A DNA stretch of 64,000 nt from Ruminococcaceae bacterium UBA1375 (GTDB lineage: Bacteria; Bacillota; Clostridia; Oscillospirales; Ruminococcaceae). The notes beneath the pieces are model-generated. The model did no database searches. It was given only the letters and a program-made list of their open reading frames with translations, and had not been told where the DNA came from. The stretch is taken from NCBI GenBank assembly GCA_002305795.1, contig DBRF01000011.1, forward strand, positions 70,035-134,034. The letters are read 5' to 3'. The position numbers and the translations under genes were made by a program. This document shows, in pieces, positions 41,651-49,934 of the stretch (positions are counted from its first letter, which is position 1; each line of letters begins with the position of its first letter).

Positions 41651-42173
41651 TTACAGGTAGCGCCTAACCTGTTTCATGTAGTTTCGGTAATCATCGCCAA
41701 AGGTTTCCAAACACCATCGTTCTTCCGCCCGGATAATCCAGTGCGCAGAAATCTGAAAGACCATTACCATGCCAAACAAAACCCAAGACCGAGTTAAAAG
41801 GCAGAGACTCAGAAAATAAATGAAATAGGAAAGGTACATGGGGTTGCGGGAAAAACGGTAGATACCGTTGGTGTTCAGGCCGTTGGGTGCAGGGAAAGCA
41901 AAATGGATGACGGAAACGGTACAGAGGAGCAACCCCACGCTGTACCCAATCCAGCCGGCAATAGCTTGCCGGGAAATGGACAGGGGAACCGATAAGAAAA
42001 GCAGCATGACGAAAATTGCGACATTAGAAACCTGGTAAACCCCAGTACGCAATTTTTTCCTTGCCGTAACAGGGAGGGAAACGGGCGGCCCGGAGGATGG
42101 CTTTTTTGTTCAGAAGAGCCAGCAACCCGAAACGAATCAAGAAAAAGGGAATCGAAAGCAAAAATCCATTCAT
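41651..42173 (-). pseudogene. isoprenylcysteine carboxylmethyltransferase-like membrane protein, frameshifted
   Basis: The gene is split between two frames. From ATG 42173 (GGAAGGGAG, 8-nt spacing) the reading gives MNGFLLSIPFFLIRF and continues to GKEKIAYW, then stops at once in frame. The rest, VYQVSNVAIFVMLLFL through NGIYRFSRNPMYLSYF to the end EERWCLETFGDDYRNYMKQVRRYL, is in the frame shifted by one. The shift falls on a run of four C (plus strand 42040-42043); three C would join the halves as YW-VYQ. The C-terminal motifs match ICMT/phospholipid N-methyltransferase-like proteins. It is either a true inactivating mutation or a sequencing error. Confidence 0.75.
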
Positions 42174-42414
42174 ACCCATCACTCCCTTCCTTTGGCTATC
42201 ATATCACAAGGGACGGGAGCTGGCAAGAATGCCCCTTAGAAGGAGCATAGCCGCAACTGCGGGATGAGTAAATTAAATCCGGGGAAAAGTTTCCGGCTTC
42301 ATGGCGCTGTCCGAAGGCGAAATGGGTTTCGGCGCAGGTAGGATTCTACCTAGGCTTTTGGTGTTTTCCACGAATTTTCCCCTGGGAAAAGCGGGGTTTT
42401 GTTTTGTTTTTCTC

Positions 42415-42442
42415 TTGTGAAATCGGCTGAAACGTTTATAAT
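42415..42442 (+). promoter_or_regulatory. promoter of the YoaK-family gene
   Basis: TTGTGA (42415-42420), 16-nt spacer, perfect TATAAT (42437-42442). The rest of the 305-nt spacer to the frameshifted gene shows nothing else I can name. Confidence 0.5.
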
Positions 42443-42478
42443 AGAAGGTGCAAGAAAAACAGGCGGAGATGAAGCAGC

Positions 42479-43213
42479 ATGAAGGCAAGCAATCGGTATG
42501 AGGGGCTCATTCATTATGGGATGTCCCTGGTGGGGGGTATGCTGGGAGTGTACTCTATTTTGTGCTTTTCCGCCTTTTTTGGCTCCGCCCAAACCGCCAA
42601 CCTGATTTATATTGTCACCAGCCTGCTGGGGGGAGATTGGCTCCAGGTACTGCTCCGTGTGGGAGGTGCGCTGCTGTTTGCGGCGGCCATTGTGCTGACA
42701 GTCTGCCTGAATAAAAAGCACCCCACTGAGATGCGGTTGGTAAGCATTGGGGTGGACGCAGCGGCGGTGGTGGTGCTCAGCCTGCTGCCGGAAGGCGCCA
42801 ACCCGGTTTTGGGGATGTATCCTTTGTTTTTTGCCACGGCCTTTCAATGGAACTGCTATTCCGGGGCCAAGGGCTTTGCCTGTTCCAGCATCTTTTCTAC
42901 CAACAATTTCCGGCAGTTTGTTTCCGCTGCCACCGAAGTGCTGGTGTACCGCAACCGGCAGCAAAAAGCAAAAGCCAAATTTTTCGGCTGCACTCTGCTG
43001 AGCTTTCACCTGGGGGCGGCAGCCGGCTTTCTGCTGTGGCTGGTGTTTCGTATGGATGCGGCGCTGTTTGCCATCCTGCCTTTGGCGTTTTCTCTGGGAT
43101 TGGTTCTCCTGGACACCGAGGCAGCGCAGGTGAAGCTGGTTCCTCTCCGCTGGAAGCGGTTAAGATGGTATGCCCGGTTTCGGGGGCTCTTGTTTCGGGG
43201 CAGCCGGGGATAA
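42479..43213 (+). CDS. YoaK / DUF1275 family membrane protein
   Basis: The 244-aa protein has about six transmembrane helices. The N-terminal HYGMSLVGGMLGVYSILCF and the central motif GANPVLGMYPLFFATAFQWNCYSGAKGFACSSIFSTNN match DUF1275 (YoaK), a group of membrane proteins of unknown transport role. A Lys/Arg-rich end follows the last helix. It is monocistronic, with its own promoter and a terminator at 43225-43256. Confidence 0.82.
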   Translation: MKASNRYEGLIHYGMSLVGGMLGVYSILCFSAFFGSAQTANLIYIVTSLLGGDWLQVLLRVGGALLFAAAIVLTVCLNKKHPTEMRLVSIGVDAAAVVVLSLLPEGANPVLGMYPLFFATAFQWNCYSGAKGFACSSIFSTNNFRQFVSAATEVLVYRNRQQKAKAKFFGCTLLSFHLGAAAGFLLWLVFRMDAALFAILPLAFSLGLVLLDTEAAQVKLVPLRWKRLRWYARFRGLLFRGSRG

Positions 43214-43224
43214 GAAAATTGGAA

Positions 43225-43256
43225 ACGCTGGTTCCAAAAGGACCGGCGCTTTTTTA
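43225..43256 (+). terminator. intrinsic terminator of the YoaK-family gene
   Basis: CGCTGGTTCC-AAAA-GGACCGGCG with a bulged T is followed by six T. Confidence 0.75.
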
Positions 43257-43299
43257 TGGAAGAAAAAATGAACAAATTCCAAAATTCTGTTCAATATCC

Positions 43300-43328
43300 T
43301 TGACGGGACTAGGGAAATATGCTACAAT
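43300..43328 (+). promoter_or_regulatory. promoter of the zinc-ribbon gene
   Basis: TTGACG (43300-43305), 17-nt spacer, TACAAT (43323-43328) with extended TG. Confidence 0.65.
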
Positions 43329-43405
43329 AGCGCCAATCCAAAATCATTTTTTGTGAAATTCGCCTGCACCGGATATTCCGGCTGCATAATTAGGAGGGAA
43401 TTGCC

Positions 43406-43765
43406 ATGAAATGCCCAGTCTGCAAAGATGTCACCTTATTGATGTCGGAAAAACACGGTGTGGAGATCGACTACTGCCCTCAGTGTCGGGGAATCTGGCT
43501 GGATCGGGGGGAGCTGGACAAAATCATCCAGCGAGCCAAGGAAATCCAGCGGGAGTATGACCGAGATGAGGATCGTTATGAACGCCGTGATTATGATTGG
43601 GATTCCGATCGGAAGCGGTATCAAAGCCGGGACAAAGAGTACGACTATGACCGGGAATACCGCAAAGAAAAAGACCGGTACGACGATTCATATTACCGGA
43701 AAAAGAAGAAAAAAAGCAGTATGTTCGGTGAGCTGTTTGAAATGTTCGGCGGCGAAGGAGACTGA
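43406..43765 (+). CDS. TFIIB-type zinc-ribbon protein with charged tail
   Basis: The 119-aa protein has a zinc ribbon with Cys3, Cys6, Cys24 and Cys27 (CPVC...CPQC) followed by RGIWLDRGELDKII, the zf-TFIIB signature. Residues 45-105 are extremely rich in Asp, Arg, Tyr and Lys (DYDRE and RDY repeats) and likely disordered or coiled. It ends with a short hydrophobic FGELFEMFGG. The family occurs across bacteria without firm function; a nucleic-acid or partner-binding role is plausible. AGGAGGG precedes the ATG. Confidence 0.8.
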   Translation: MKCPVCKDVTLLMSEKHGVEIDYCPQCRGIWLDRGELDKIIQRAKEIQREYDRDEDRYERRDYDWDSDRKRYQSRDKEYDYDREYRKEKDRYDDSYYRKKKKKSSMFGELFEMFGGEGD

Positions 43766-43803
43766 AACAAAAAGGCCCCTGAAGGAGTTTTCCCTCAGGG
43801 GCT
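43766..43803 (-). terminator. intrinsic terminator of the cysteine synthase gene
   Basis: GCCCCTGA (43775-43782) and TCAGGGGC (43795-43802) form a perfect 8-bp stem; on the minus strand it is followed by CTTTTTGTTT. Confidence 0.8.
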
Positions 43804-43810
43804 TGCTGCG

Positions 43811-44737
43811 TTATTCAGTAAACATGGGGGTGGAAAGGTACCGTTCGCCGCTGTCCGGCAGCAGGGCGACAATCATCTTCCCCTGATTTTCCGGGCGGTT
43901 GGCCAGCTGGGTGGCGGCCCAAACGGCGGCGGCAGAGGTAATCCCCACCAGCATACCGGTGTTCCGAGCCAGCATCCGTCCCGTGGCGTAGGCATCCTGG
44001 TCGGTGACGGGGATAATCTCATCGTAGATTTTGGTGTTGAGGATGTCCGGTACAAATCCGGCACCAATGCCTTGCAGCCCATGGCGACCGCTCTTGCCTT
44101 GGGTCAGTACCGGGGAACCTGCCGGTTCCACACCCACTACCTGAATGCGGGCGTTTTGGTTTTTCAGGTATTCCCCCACGCCGGTCAAGGTGCCGCCGGT
44201 GCCCACCCCTGCCACAAAGATGTCCACCATGCCGTCGGTGTCCCGGTAGATTTCCGGGCCGGTGATGCGGCGGTGGGCTTCGGGGTTGGCGGGGTTGGTG
44301 AACTGTCCGGGGATAAAGCTGCCGGGGATGGAAGCCGCCAGCTCATTGGCTTTTTGAATGGCTCCGGTCATGCCCTTGCTGCCTTCAGTGAGCACCAGTT
44401 CGGCGCCGTAGGCCTTGAGCAGATTGCGCCGCTCCACGCTCATGGTTTCCGGCATGGTCAAAATCAACCGGTATCCCCGGGCCGCCGCCAAGGCCGCCAG
44501 TCCAATGCCGGTGTTGCCGCTGGTGGGCTCAATGATAACAGCCCCCGGTTTGATCAATCCCTTTTCCTCTGCATCGTTTAACATGGCCAGGGCCACCCGG
44601 TCTTTGACGCTGCCGGCGGGGTTGCACCGCTCCAGCTTGCCCAGCAGAGTGGCGGGCAGGGGGGTGCGCTGGTACCCGGTCAGGTCCAGCAAGGGGGTAT
44701 TTCCAATAAGACCGGTAAGATCTTTTACAATGCGCAT
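43811..44737 (-). CDS. cysK: cysteine synthase (O-acetylserine sulfhydrylase)
   Basis: The 308-aa PLP enzyme makes cysteine from O-acetylserine and sulfide. PLP Lys45 lies in NPAGSVKDRVA, the substrate loop is PTSGNTGIGLA, and the phosphate-binding loop GVGTGGTLTGVG is present; the C-terminal PDSGERYLSTPMF is the family end. The start at 44737 has GGAGGAAGCGCC in front; a longer frame upstream has no such site. A consensus promoter lies upstream. It could be CysK or CysM; the GKSGRHGLQGIGAGFVP segment favours CysK. Confidence 0.93.
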   Translation of the reverse strand: MRIVKDLTGLIGNTPLLDLTGYQRTPLPATLLGKLERCNPAGSVKDRVALAMLNDAEEKGLIKPGAVIIEPTSGNTGIGLAALAAARGYRLILTMPETMSVERRNLLKAYGAELVLTEGSKGMTGAIQKANELAASIPGSFIPGQFTNPANPEAHRRITGPEIYRDTDGMVDIFVAGVGTGGTLTGVGEYLKNQNARIQVVGVEPAGSPVLTQGKSGRHGLQGIGAGFVPDILNTKIYDEIIPVTDQDAYATGRMLARNTGMLVGITSAAAVWAATQLANRPENQGKMIVALLPDSGERYLSTPMFTE

Positions 44738-44768
44738 GGCGCTTCCTCCCGTTTCAGAATCTGGTTTT

Positions 44769-44797
44769 ATTATAGGTTGCCAAGGAGGGATTGTCAA
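44769..44797 (-). promoter_or_regulatory. consensus promoter of cysK
   Basis: Minus strand TTGACA (44792-44797), 17-nt spacer, TATAAT (44769-44774), both perfect, 32 nt before the start codon. Confidence 0.85.
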
Positions 44798-44819
44798 ATT
44801 CTCCAAAAGGCAGATTTGA

Positions 44820-46457
44820 TTATTTCTGGCGCAGCTGGGTGCGGCGGATTTTGCCGCTGATGGTTTTGGGCATTTCGTTGTTAAATTCTAAAATTTGAAT
44901 CCACTTATAGGATGCCATGTGGTGGTTGCAAAATTCCCGGATTTCTTTGGCCAGTTCCGGGGAAGGTTCATAGCCTGCCGCCAAAGAGACCACCGCCTTG
45001 ATGGCCTGTCCCCGGTCTTGGTCTGGCACGCCGATGACGGCGCATTCCAGCACCGCTGGGTGCTCCATCAGTACATTTTCCACCTCAAAGGGCCCTACCC
45101 GAAACCCCTTGGTTTTAATTAGGTCATCCACCCGGCCGATGTACCAGTAGTATCCATCTTCATCCACTGTGGCGGTGTCACCTGTGTGGTATACCCCGTC
45201 CCGCCAAACCGCTTGATAGAGGGTGTCGTCTTGGCAGTATCCGGTGAAAATGCCGTACTTCATTCCGCCTTCCGGGGGAATCACTACCACTTCCCCCGGT
45301 TCATTCACGCCGGCAAAGCTGCCGTCTTCTTTTTGCAGCTGCACCTGGTACATGGGGGAAGGTTTCCCCATGGAGCCCGGCTTGGAAACCCGGCCTTGGA
45401 AATTGGCTAATATCAGGGCGGTTTCCGTTTGCCCGAACCCTTCCATCAGGTGCAGTCCCGTCTGTTGTTCCACCTGGCGGAAGATGGGGGCGCTGAGGCT
45501 TTCTCCGGCGGTGGAAAGGTGCTGCAAAGCGGACAGGTCGTAGCGGTCCATGCCACGCTTTACAAAGTAGCGGTAGACGGTGGGGGGAGCGCAGAAGGTG
45601 GTGACGCGGTACTTTTCCATGACCCGCAGCAGCTTGCCGGGGGAGAACACATCGAAGTCATACACCATCACCCCGCTGCCGCAGAGCCACTGGCCGTAGA
45701 GCTTGCCCCAGCTGGCCTTGGCCCAGCCCGTTTCCGCCACCGTCAGGTGCAGCCCGCCTTCCACTACGCCGTGCCAGTATCGGGCGGTGATGATGTGGGA
45801 GAGGGGATAGGTGTGGTTGTGGGTGACAGCTTTGGGATAACCGGTGGTTCCGGAAGTAAAGTAGATCATCATGGGGTCGGTGACTTTGGTTTCCACCCGT
45901 TCCAGCACCGGGGATGCGGCTTCCATGGCCTTTTCCAGCTGGATGCACCCTTCGATGGATTTTCTGGGGACAAAAATGGTGTGCAGTTCCGGGCAGCGCT
46001 GCTGGGCCAGGAGCAGATCGTGGACGGTATCTCCTTCCGGCGTTGCCACTGCAGCGGTGATTTCCCCTTTCCCGATGCGGTACACCAGATCTTCCACCGT
46101 CAGCAGGTGGGTGGCAGGAATCATCACCGCTCCCAGTTTGTGAAGGGCGGGAGCTACATACCAGTATTCCCAGTTGCGCTTTAAAATCACCAGCACCCGG
46201 TCCCCTTTGCGGATACCCTGGGCGGCAAAGGCGTTGGCTGCCCGGTTGCTCAGCTCCATGATGTCCCGATAGGTGAGGCGCTTTTCTTCCCCAGCGGTGT
46301 TGCACCACATAACAGCCAGGCCGTCGGGATTTTCCTGACCCAGCACATCCACCACATCGTAGCCGAAGTTGAAATTTTCCGGGTATTTTAAGGAAAACTG
46401 GGTGGGGATTCCGGTTTGATCCAGGGTTTCTCGGCAAAAGTTCGAGTACAACAGCAT
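44820..46457 (-). CDS. acyl-CoA synthetase (AMP-forming), medium-chain/ACSM-like
   Basis: The 545-aa adenylate-forming ligase activates a carboxylic acid to acyl-AMP and then acyl-CoA. The P-loop is TSGTTGYPKA (201-210), the motif YHTGDTATVDEDGYYWYIGR is in place, and the catalytic Lys536 is in PKTISGKI. The N-terminal layout (NFNFGYDVVD, EKRLTYRDI) resembles acetate/medium-chain acyl-CoA synthetases; the substrate cannot be read from sequence. It lies downstream of the thioesterase and ketosynthase genes but behind a terminator, so it may have its own promoter. Confidence 0.85.
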   Translation of the reverse strand: MLLYSNFCRETLDQTGIPTQFSLKYPENFNFGYDVVDVLGQENPDGLAVMWCNTAGEEKRLTYRDIMELSNRAANAFAAQGIRKGDRVLVILKRNWEYWYVAPALHKLGAVMIPATHLLTVEDLVYRIGKGEITAAVATPEGDTVHDLLLAQQRCPELHTIFVPRKSIEGCIQLEKAMEAASPVLERVETKVTDPMMIYFTSGTTGYPKAVTHNHTYPLSHIITARYWHGVVEGGLHLTVAETGWAKASWGKLYGQWLCGSGVMVYDFDVFSPGKLLRVMEKYRVTTFCAPPTVYRYFVKRGMDRYDLSALQHLSTAGESLSAPIFRQVEQQTGLHLMEGFGQTETALILANFQGRVSKPGSMGKPSPMYQVQLQKEDGSFAGVNEPGEVVVIPPEGGMKYGIFTGYCQDDTLYQAVWRDGVYHTGDTATVDEDGYYWYIGRVDDLIKTKGFRVGPFEVENVLMEHPAVLECAVIGVPDQDRGQAIKAVVSLAAGYEPSPELAKEIREFCNHHMASYKWIQILEFNNEMPKTISGKIRRTQLRQK

Positions 46458-46535
46458 AAAATCGCTTCCTTTCAGATAAACAATATTATAAAGAAATTAT
46501 TAATAAAAATGGATAAATTATGAAAATGACAGTGG

Positions 46536-46570
46536 AAAAATAAGACTGCGGATAGGCAGCCTTATTTTTG
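46536..46570. terminator. bidirectional terminator between thioesterase and acyl-CoA synthetase genes
   Basis: AATAAGACTGC/GCAGCCTTATT forms an 11-bp stem with one mismatch, flanked by A5 and T5. On the minus strand it ends the ketosynthase-thioesterase transcript. Confidence 0.7.
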
Positions 46571-46575
46571 TGTTG

Positions 46576-47010
46576 TCACGCCGTAGCAGGACGGGGGGAG
46601 AGGGCGGATTTCATCCGCCGGTAAATTTCCGGAAAACGATGCTTTACCGAAAAAGGCTTTTGGTGTTCGTCCACAAAGCAGTGGGAGGTGTGGCCGGTTA
46701 CCGCCAATTCCCCGGTTTGGGGAAAGCGGATTTGGTAGGAAAATTCCATCCGAGCCCCATTGAATTTTTCCAGTTGAATGTCCACCTGGAATTCCTCGTC
46801 AAAGTGCAGAGATTTGTGGTATCGGGCATAGGCATCCACCACTGGGATGATGGCGCCCAGCTCTTCCAGTTTCCGGCAGTCGCAGCCGATCTGCCGCATA
46901 AAGTCGATCCGGGCTTCTTCAAAATAGCGAATGTAGTTGGTGTGGTGGACGATACTCATTTGATCGGTTTCATAGTAGTTGGCACGGCGGTGGTAGGGAA
47001 TGATCTTCAT
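46576..47010 (-). CDS. acyl-CoA thioesterase (4HBT hotdog family)
   Basis: The 144-aa hotdog-fold protein begins KIIPYHRRANYYETDQMSIVHHTNYIRYFEEARI. The YETDQMSIVHHTNY segment is the 4-hydroxybenzoyl-CoA thioesterase/YbgC active-site region; the usual catalytic Asp of the first loop is present. It hydrolyses an acyl-thioester, CoA or ACP-linked. ATG 47010 follows GAAAGAAGG with 7-nt spacing and is preferred to an upstream in-frame start. It lies 14 nt after the ketosynthase gene, so the two are co-expressed. Confidence 0.87.
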   Translation of the reverse strand: MKIIPYHRRANYYETDQMSIVHHTNYIRYFEEARIDFMRQIGCDCRKLEELGAIIPVVDAYARYHKSLHFDEEFQVDIQLEKFNGARMEFSYQIRFPQTGELAVTGHTSHCFVDEHQKPFSVKHRFPEIYRRMKSALSPRPATA

Positions 47011-47024
47011 GGAAAAACCTTCTT

Positions 47025-48251
47025 TCAAGAGTTCCAGCGCCCAACAATGACGCTGGAATTTTGCCCGCCAAAGCCGAATGCGTTGGACATGGCGTAGTCC
47101 ACCTTTTTCTCGCGGCTTTGCAGGGGGATGTAGTCCAGATCGCAGTCCGGGTCGGGATGTTCCAGATTGATGGTGGGGGAGAGCAGGCCGGTGCGGATAG
47201 CCTGGATGCAGGCGATGAGTTCGGTGATGCCACCGGCTCCCATCATGTGGCCGGTGGCTCCTTTGGTGGAGCTGACCAGTGGGATATGCTCCCCGAATAC
47301 CCGCTTAATGGCAAGGGTTTCCGCTGCGTCCCCTTTGGGGGTGGCGGTGCCGTGGGCGTTGATGTAGCCGATCTGTTCCGGCTTCAGCCCAGCGTCCTTC
47401 AGGGCCAGCTCCATGCACCGGGCAGCGCCCACTCCCTCGGGTTGGGGGGCGGTGATGTGGTAGGCATCGCAGCCGTTGCCGCAGCCCATCAGCCGGGCAT
47501 AGATGGTAGCGCCTCGCCGGACGGCGTGGGCCTCCGTCTCCAGCACCAAAGCGCCGCCTCCTTCGCCGATGACAAAGCCGTCCCGCATGGCGTCAAACGG
47601 ACGGCTGGCGTGGGCGGGGTCCTCGTTGTTCCGGGACAGAGCTTTGGCGTTGGCCAGGCTGTATACCACTAAGGGGCAGAGCACCGACTCCGCTCCCACT
47701 GCCAGCATTACCTCTGCCCGGCCCAAGCGGAGACAGTCGGCGGCGGCGGATACGGCGTCTCCTCCGGAAGCACAGGCGGTGCTTACCGTCAGGCTGGGGC
47801 CTTGGATGTTGTGGGTGATGGCGATGTGGGCGGCGGCGATGTTCCCCAAAATTTTGGGGATGAACCGGGGCCCCACCTTTTTGTGGGAAGCGCCGGTGAG
47901 GGCTTCCTGGGTGTAGGCGATGGTGGCGATGCCGCTCATGGCGGTACCCATGGTAATGCCGGTGTTTTCCGGTTCCACCGTCAGTTTGCTGTCCCGGAGG
48001 GCTTCTTCGGCGGCGATGTAGGCAAACTGCATGAAGGGGTCGGTTTTCCGCACCAGGTCGATGGGCATATGGTCTCCCGGATTGAAGTCCTTCACCTCTC
48101 CGGCAATCTGCACCGCCAAGTCGCTGGAGTCAAAGGAATGGATAGCGTGGATGCCGGATTTTCCTTCCACCAGTCCCTTCCAAAAGGCCCGCACCCCCAG
48201 TCCCAGGGGGGTGACTGCTCCCATGCCGGTGATTACAATGGATTCTTTCAT
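47025..48251 (-). CDS. second FabF-type beta-ketoacyl synthase
   Basis: The 408-aa protein is a KAS II-like condensing enzyme with Cys160 (STACASGG), His300 (NAHGTATPKGD), Lys330 and His335 (TKGATGHMMGAGG), so it should be active. It differs clearly from the operon FabF at 11809-13047 (FDSSDLAVQIAGEV, THNIQGPSLTV). It is not accompanied by an ACP or chain-length factor. ATG 48251 follows GGAGGG with 7-nt spacing. With the thioesterase next door and a divergent LysR regulator, it looks like part of a dedicated acyl-chain-modifying or salvage unit rather than general lipid synthesis. Confidence 0.88.
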   Translation of the reverse strand: MKESIVITGMGAVTPLGLGVRAFWKGLVEGKSGIHAIHSFDSSDLAVQIAGEVKDFNPGDHMPIDLVRKTDPFMQFAYIAAEEALRDSKLTVEPENTGITMGTAMSGIATIAYTQEALTGASHKKVGPRFIPKILGNIAAAHIAITHNIQGPSLTVSTACASGGDAVSAAADCLRLGRAEVMLAVGAESVLCPLVVYSLANAKALSRNNEDPAHASRPFDAMRDGFVIGEGGGALVLETEAHAVRRGATIYARLMGCGNGCDAYHITAPQPEGVGAARCMELALKDAGLKPEQIGYINAHGTATPKGDAAETLAIKRVFGEHIPLVSSTKGATGHMMGAGGITELIACIQAIRTGLLSPTINLEHPDPDCDLDYIPLQSREKKVDYAMSNAFGFGGQNSSVIVGRWNS

Positions 48252-48359
48252 GCTGCATCCCTCCGTTTGCATTGAGTTGATTTGCTGTCAAAGCTGGGGC
48301 AAATTTATGTAATAATTTTGAAAATAAAGGGAAATCGGGAAAACATCAGCAAATATTAT

Positions 48360-48388
48360 TTGAAAACTGCATATCGTTATGCTATAAT
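48360..48388 (+). promoter_or_regulatory. promoter of the LysR-type regulator gene
   Basis: TTGAAA (48360-48365), 17-nt spacer, TATAAT (48383-48388) with extended TG. The first 12-bp repeat overlaps its -35. Confidence 0.75.
48362..48373 (+). repeat. 12-bp direct repeat, copy 1 (candidate LysR operator)
   Basis: GAAAACTGCATA, identical to 48467-48478, overlapping the -35 of the LysR promoter. Confidence 0.6.
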
Positions 48389-48466
48389 CAAATTATACAG
48401 AGACAGTAGCCGGATGTCAATCCAAGGGTTAATGCGTTTTTACGCCCGGATGGTTTTGATTTATCC

Positions 48467-48478
48467 GAAAACTGCATA
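48467..48478 (+). repeat. 12-bp direct repeat, copy 2 (candidate LysR operator)
   Basis: GAAAACTGCATA, second copy, 105 bp downstream of the first (start to start) and 29 bp before the LysR start codon. Ten helical turns separate them. Confidence 0.6.
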
Positions 48479-48506
48479 ACTTGATTCAGAATTGGAGGAG
48501 TGACAG

Positions 48507-49415
48507 TTGGATCTGAATCAGCTCAACTGCTTTCTGGCCGTGGCCCGGACCTTAAACTTTTCCGAAGCAGCTCGGCAGAATTTTCTTTCCCAATCCACCG
48601 TCAGCCGGTACATCGGGGAGCTGGAAAGGGAACTGAATGTAAAATTGTTCCTCCGCTCCCGTCGGGACGTTCAGCTTACCCGGGAGGGGAATGCCTTTCT
48701 CTCCTATGCCAAGGAAGCGGTGGAAGCCATCCGCAAAGCGGAGATGCAGATCCGCCAGATGCAGCAGGGAAGCCGGGGACGGATTGCCATTACCATTGAT
48801 GCGGTATCCGGCTGGTTTGCCCAGCAGTGTTTGGAATTGTTTGTGGCGGCCTACCCCGGCATTACGGTGGACATTACCGAATTGGGGGGACGGGACAACC
48901 AGCTCCTCAGCGACACTTCCTATGACTTTCACTTTATGCTCCGGGATATGCTGCCGGAGCGGGAAGAAATCTGCTCCATCCTCACCCATCAGGACCATCT
49001 CTGCCTGGTGGCCAGAAAATCCCAGGCCCTGCCGGAAGGGGAGGCAGACCTGCGCAAACTGGCGGAGGAAAAGTTTATCCTTCTGTCGGAAGGGGAAAGC
49101 CCTATCCTCTATATGGAGATTATGGACCTGTTCCGCTCCCTGCATCTGTCCCCGCCGGTGATGAACTGCTATGACACCGTCAAGACCCTGCTCATGGGAG
49201 TGCGGGCCGGATTGGGCATGACCATCCTACCGGCTCAGCTGGCCCAGATGTATTCTTCGGAGGAATTTTCCCTGATCCCCATTGGGGGCGTGGAGACTGG
49301 GCTCAGCTATGTGATGGCCTATCAAAAGGAGATCGCCAACCCCGCCGCCCAGCTTTTCCTGGAATTGGTGCAGCAGCAGGCCCAGCAGGAGGATGAAGAA
49401 CAATACTATTTGTAA
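48507..49415 (+). CDS. LysR-family transcriptional regulator
   Basis: The 302-aa protein has an N-terminal winged helix (LNQLNCFLAVARTLNFSEAARQNFLSQSTVSRYIGELE, residues 3-41) and a periplasmic-binding-like effector domain from about 90. The start is TTG, 6 nt after GGAGGAG. It is divergent from the ketosynthase-thioesterase genes, the classic LysR geometry for controlling the neighbour. The effector could be an acyl compound, but this is inference. The next gene (PNPOx-like) follows after 20 nt and may be co-transcribed. Confidence 0.9.
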   Translation: MDLNQLNCFLAVARTLNFSEAARQNFLSQSTVSRYIGELERELNVKLFLRSRRDVQLTREGNAFLSYAKEAVEAIRKAEMQIRQMQQGSRGRIAITIDAVSGWFAQQCLELFVAAYPGITVDITELGGRDNQLLSDTSYDFHFMLRDMLPEREEICSILTHQDHLCLVARKSQALPEGEADLRKLAEEKFILLSEGESPILYMEIMDLFRSLHLSPPVMNCYDTVKTLLMGVRAGLGMTILPAQLAQMYSSEEFSLIPIGGVETGLSYVMAYQKEIANPAAQLFLELVQQQAQQEDEEQYYL

Positions 49416-49435
49416 TATAAGGCTGTGATTTTACA

Positions 49436-49891
49436 TTGAGAAGAAAAGATCGCCAGCAAACCGAGAAATTTGCCTGGCAGGTGGCGGACGAAGCCCCCTT
49501 TGCCTGCCTGAGCATGGTGACGCCCCAAGGGGAACCCTATCAGGTGCCCATCTCTCCAGCCCGGCAGGGAGACTGTTTTTATTTTCACTGCGCCCTGGAA
49601 GGGAAAAAGGTGGACTGCCTTGAACAGCACCCAAATGTTTGTCTTTCCTTTGTCACCGGGGTGGAACCCATCCCGGCGCAGTATACCACCCGGTACCGCT
49701 CTGCCATTGCCTTTGGAACAGCTAAGCCGGTAACGGAGGAAGGAGAAAAGATGCTGGCGCTGGAATTGATCTGCCGGCGGTATGCTGCGTCTGCCATGGA
49801 TGGCTATGTTCAGGAAGCCAATCGCCTGTTGTCCCGCACCGGCATTTGGAAAGTTCAGGTGGAGGCCATAACCGGAAAGGAAAAGAAATAA
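49436..49891 (+). CDS. pyridoxamine 5'-phosphate oxidase-like flavoprotein
   Basis: The 151-aa protein is a split-barrel FMN-binding fold: MRRKDRQQTEKFAW start, CLSMVTPQGEPYQVPISPARQGDCFYFHCALEGKKVDCL core and the YRSAIAFGTA strand. The MRRKDR start is typical of NimA/YhbP-like relatives in Firmicutes, which supports the TTG at 49436. It likely binds flavin or another cofactor; the substrate is not evident. Confidence 0.8.
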   Translation: MRRKDRQQTEKFAWQVADEAPFACLSMVTPQGEPYQVPISPARQGDCFYFHCALEGKKVDCLEQHPNVCLSFVTGVEPIPAQYTTRYRSAIAFGTAKPVTEEGEKMLALELICRRYAASAMDGYVQEANRLLSRTGIWKVQVEAITGKEKK

Positions 49892-49934
49892 CTCCCATGG
49901 GTTTTCGTTTTGTTACTGTCCAAGGAGGGATGGG

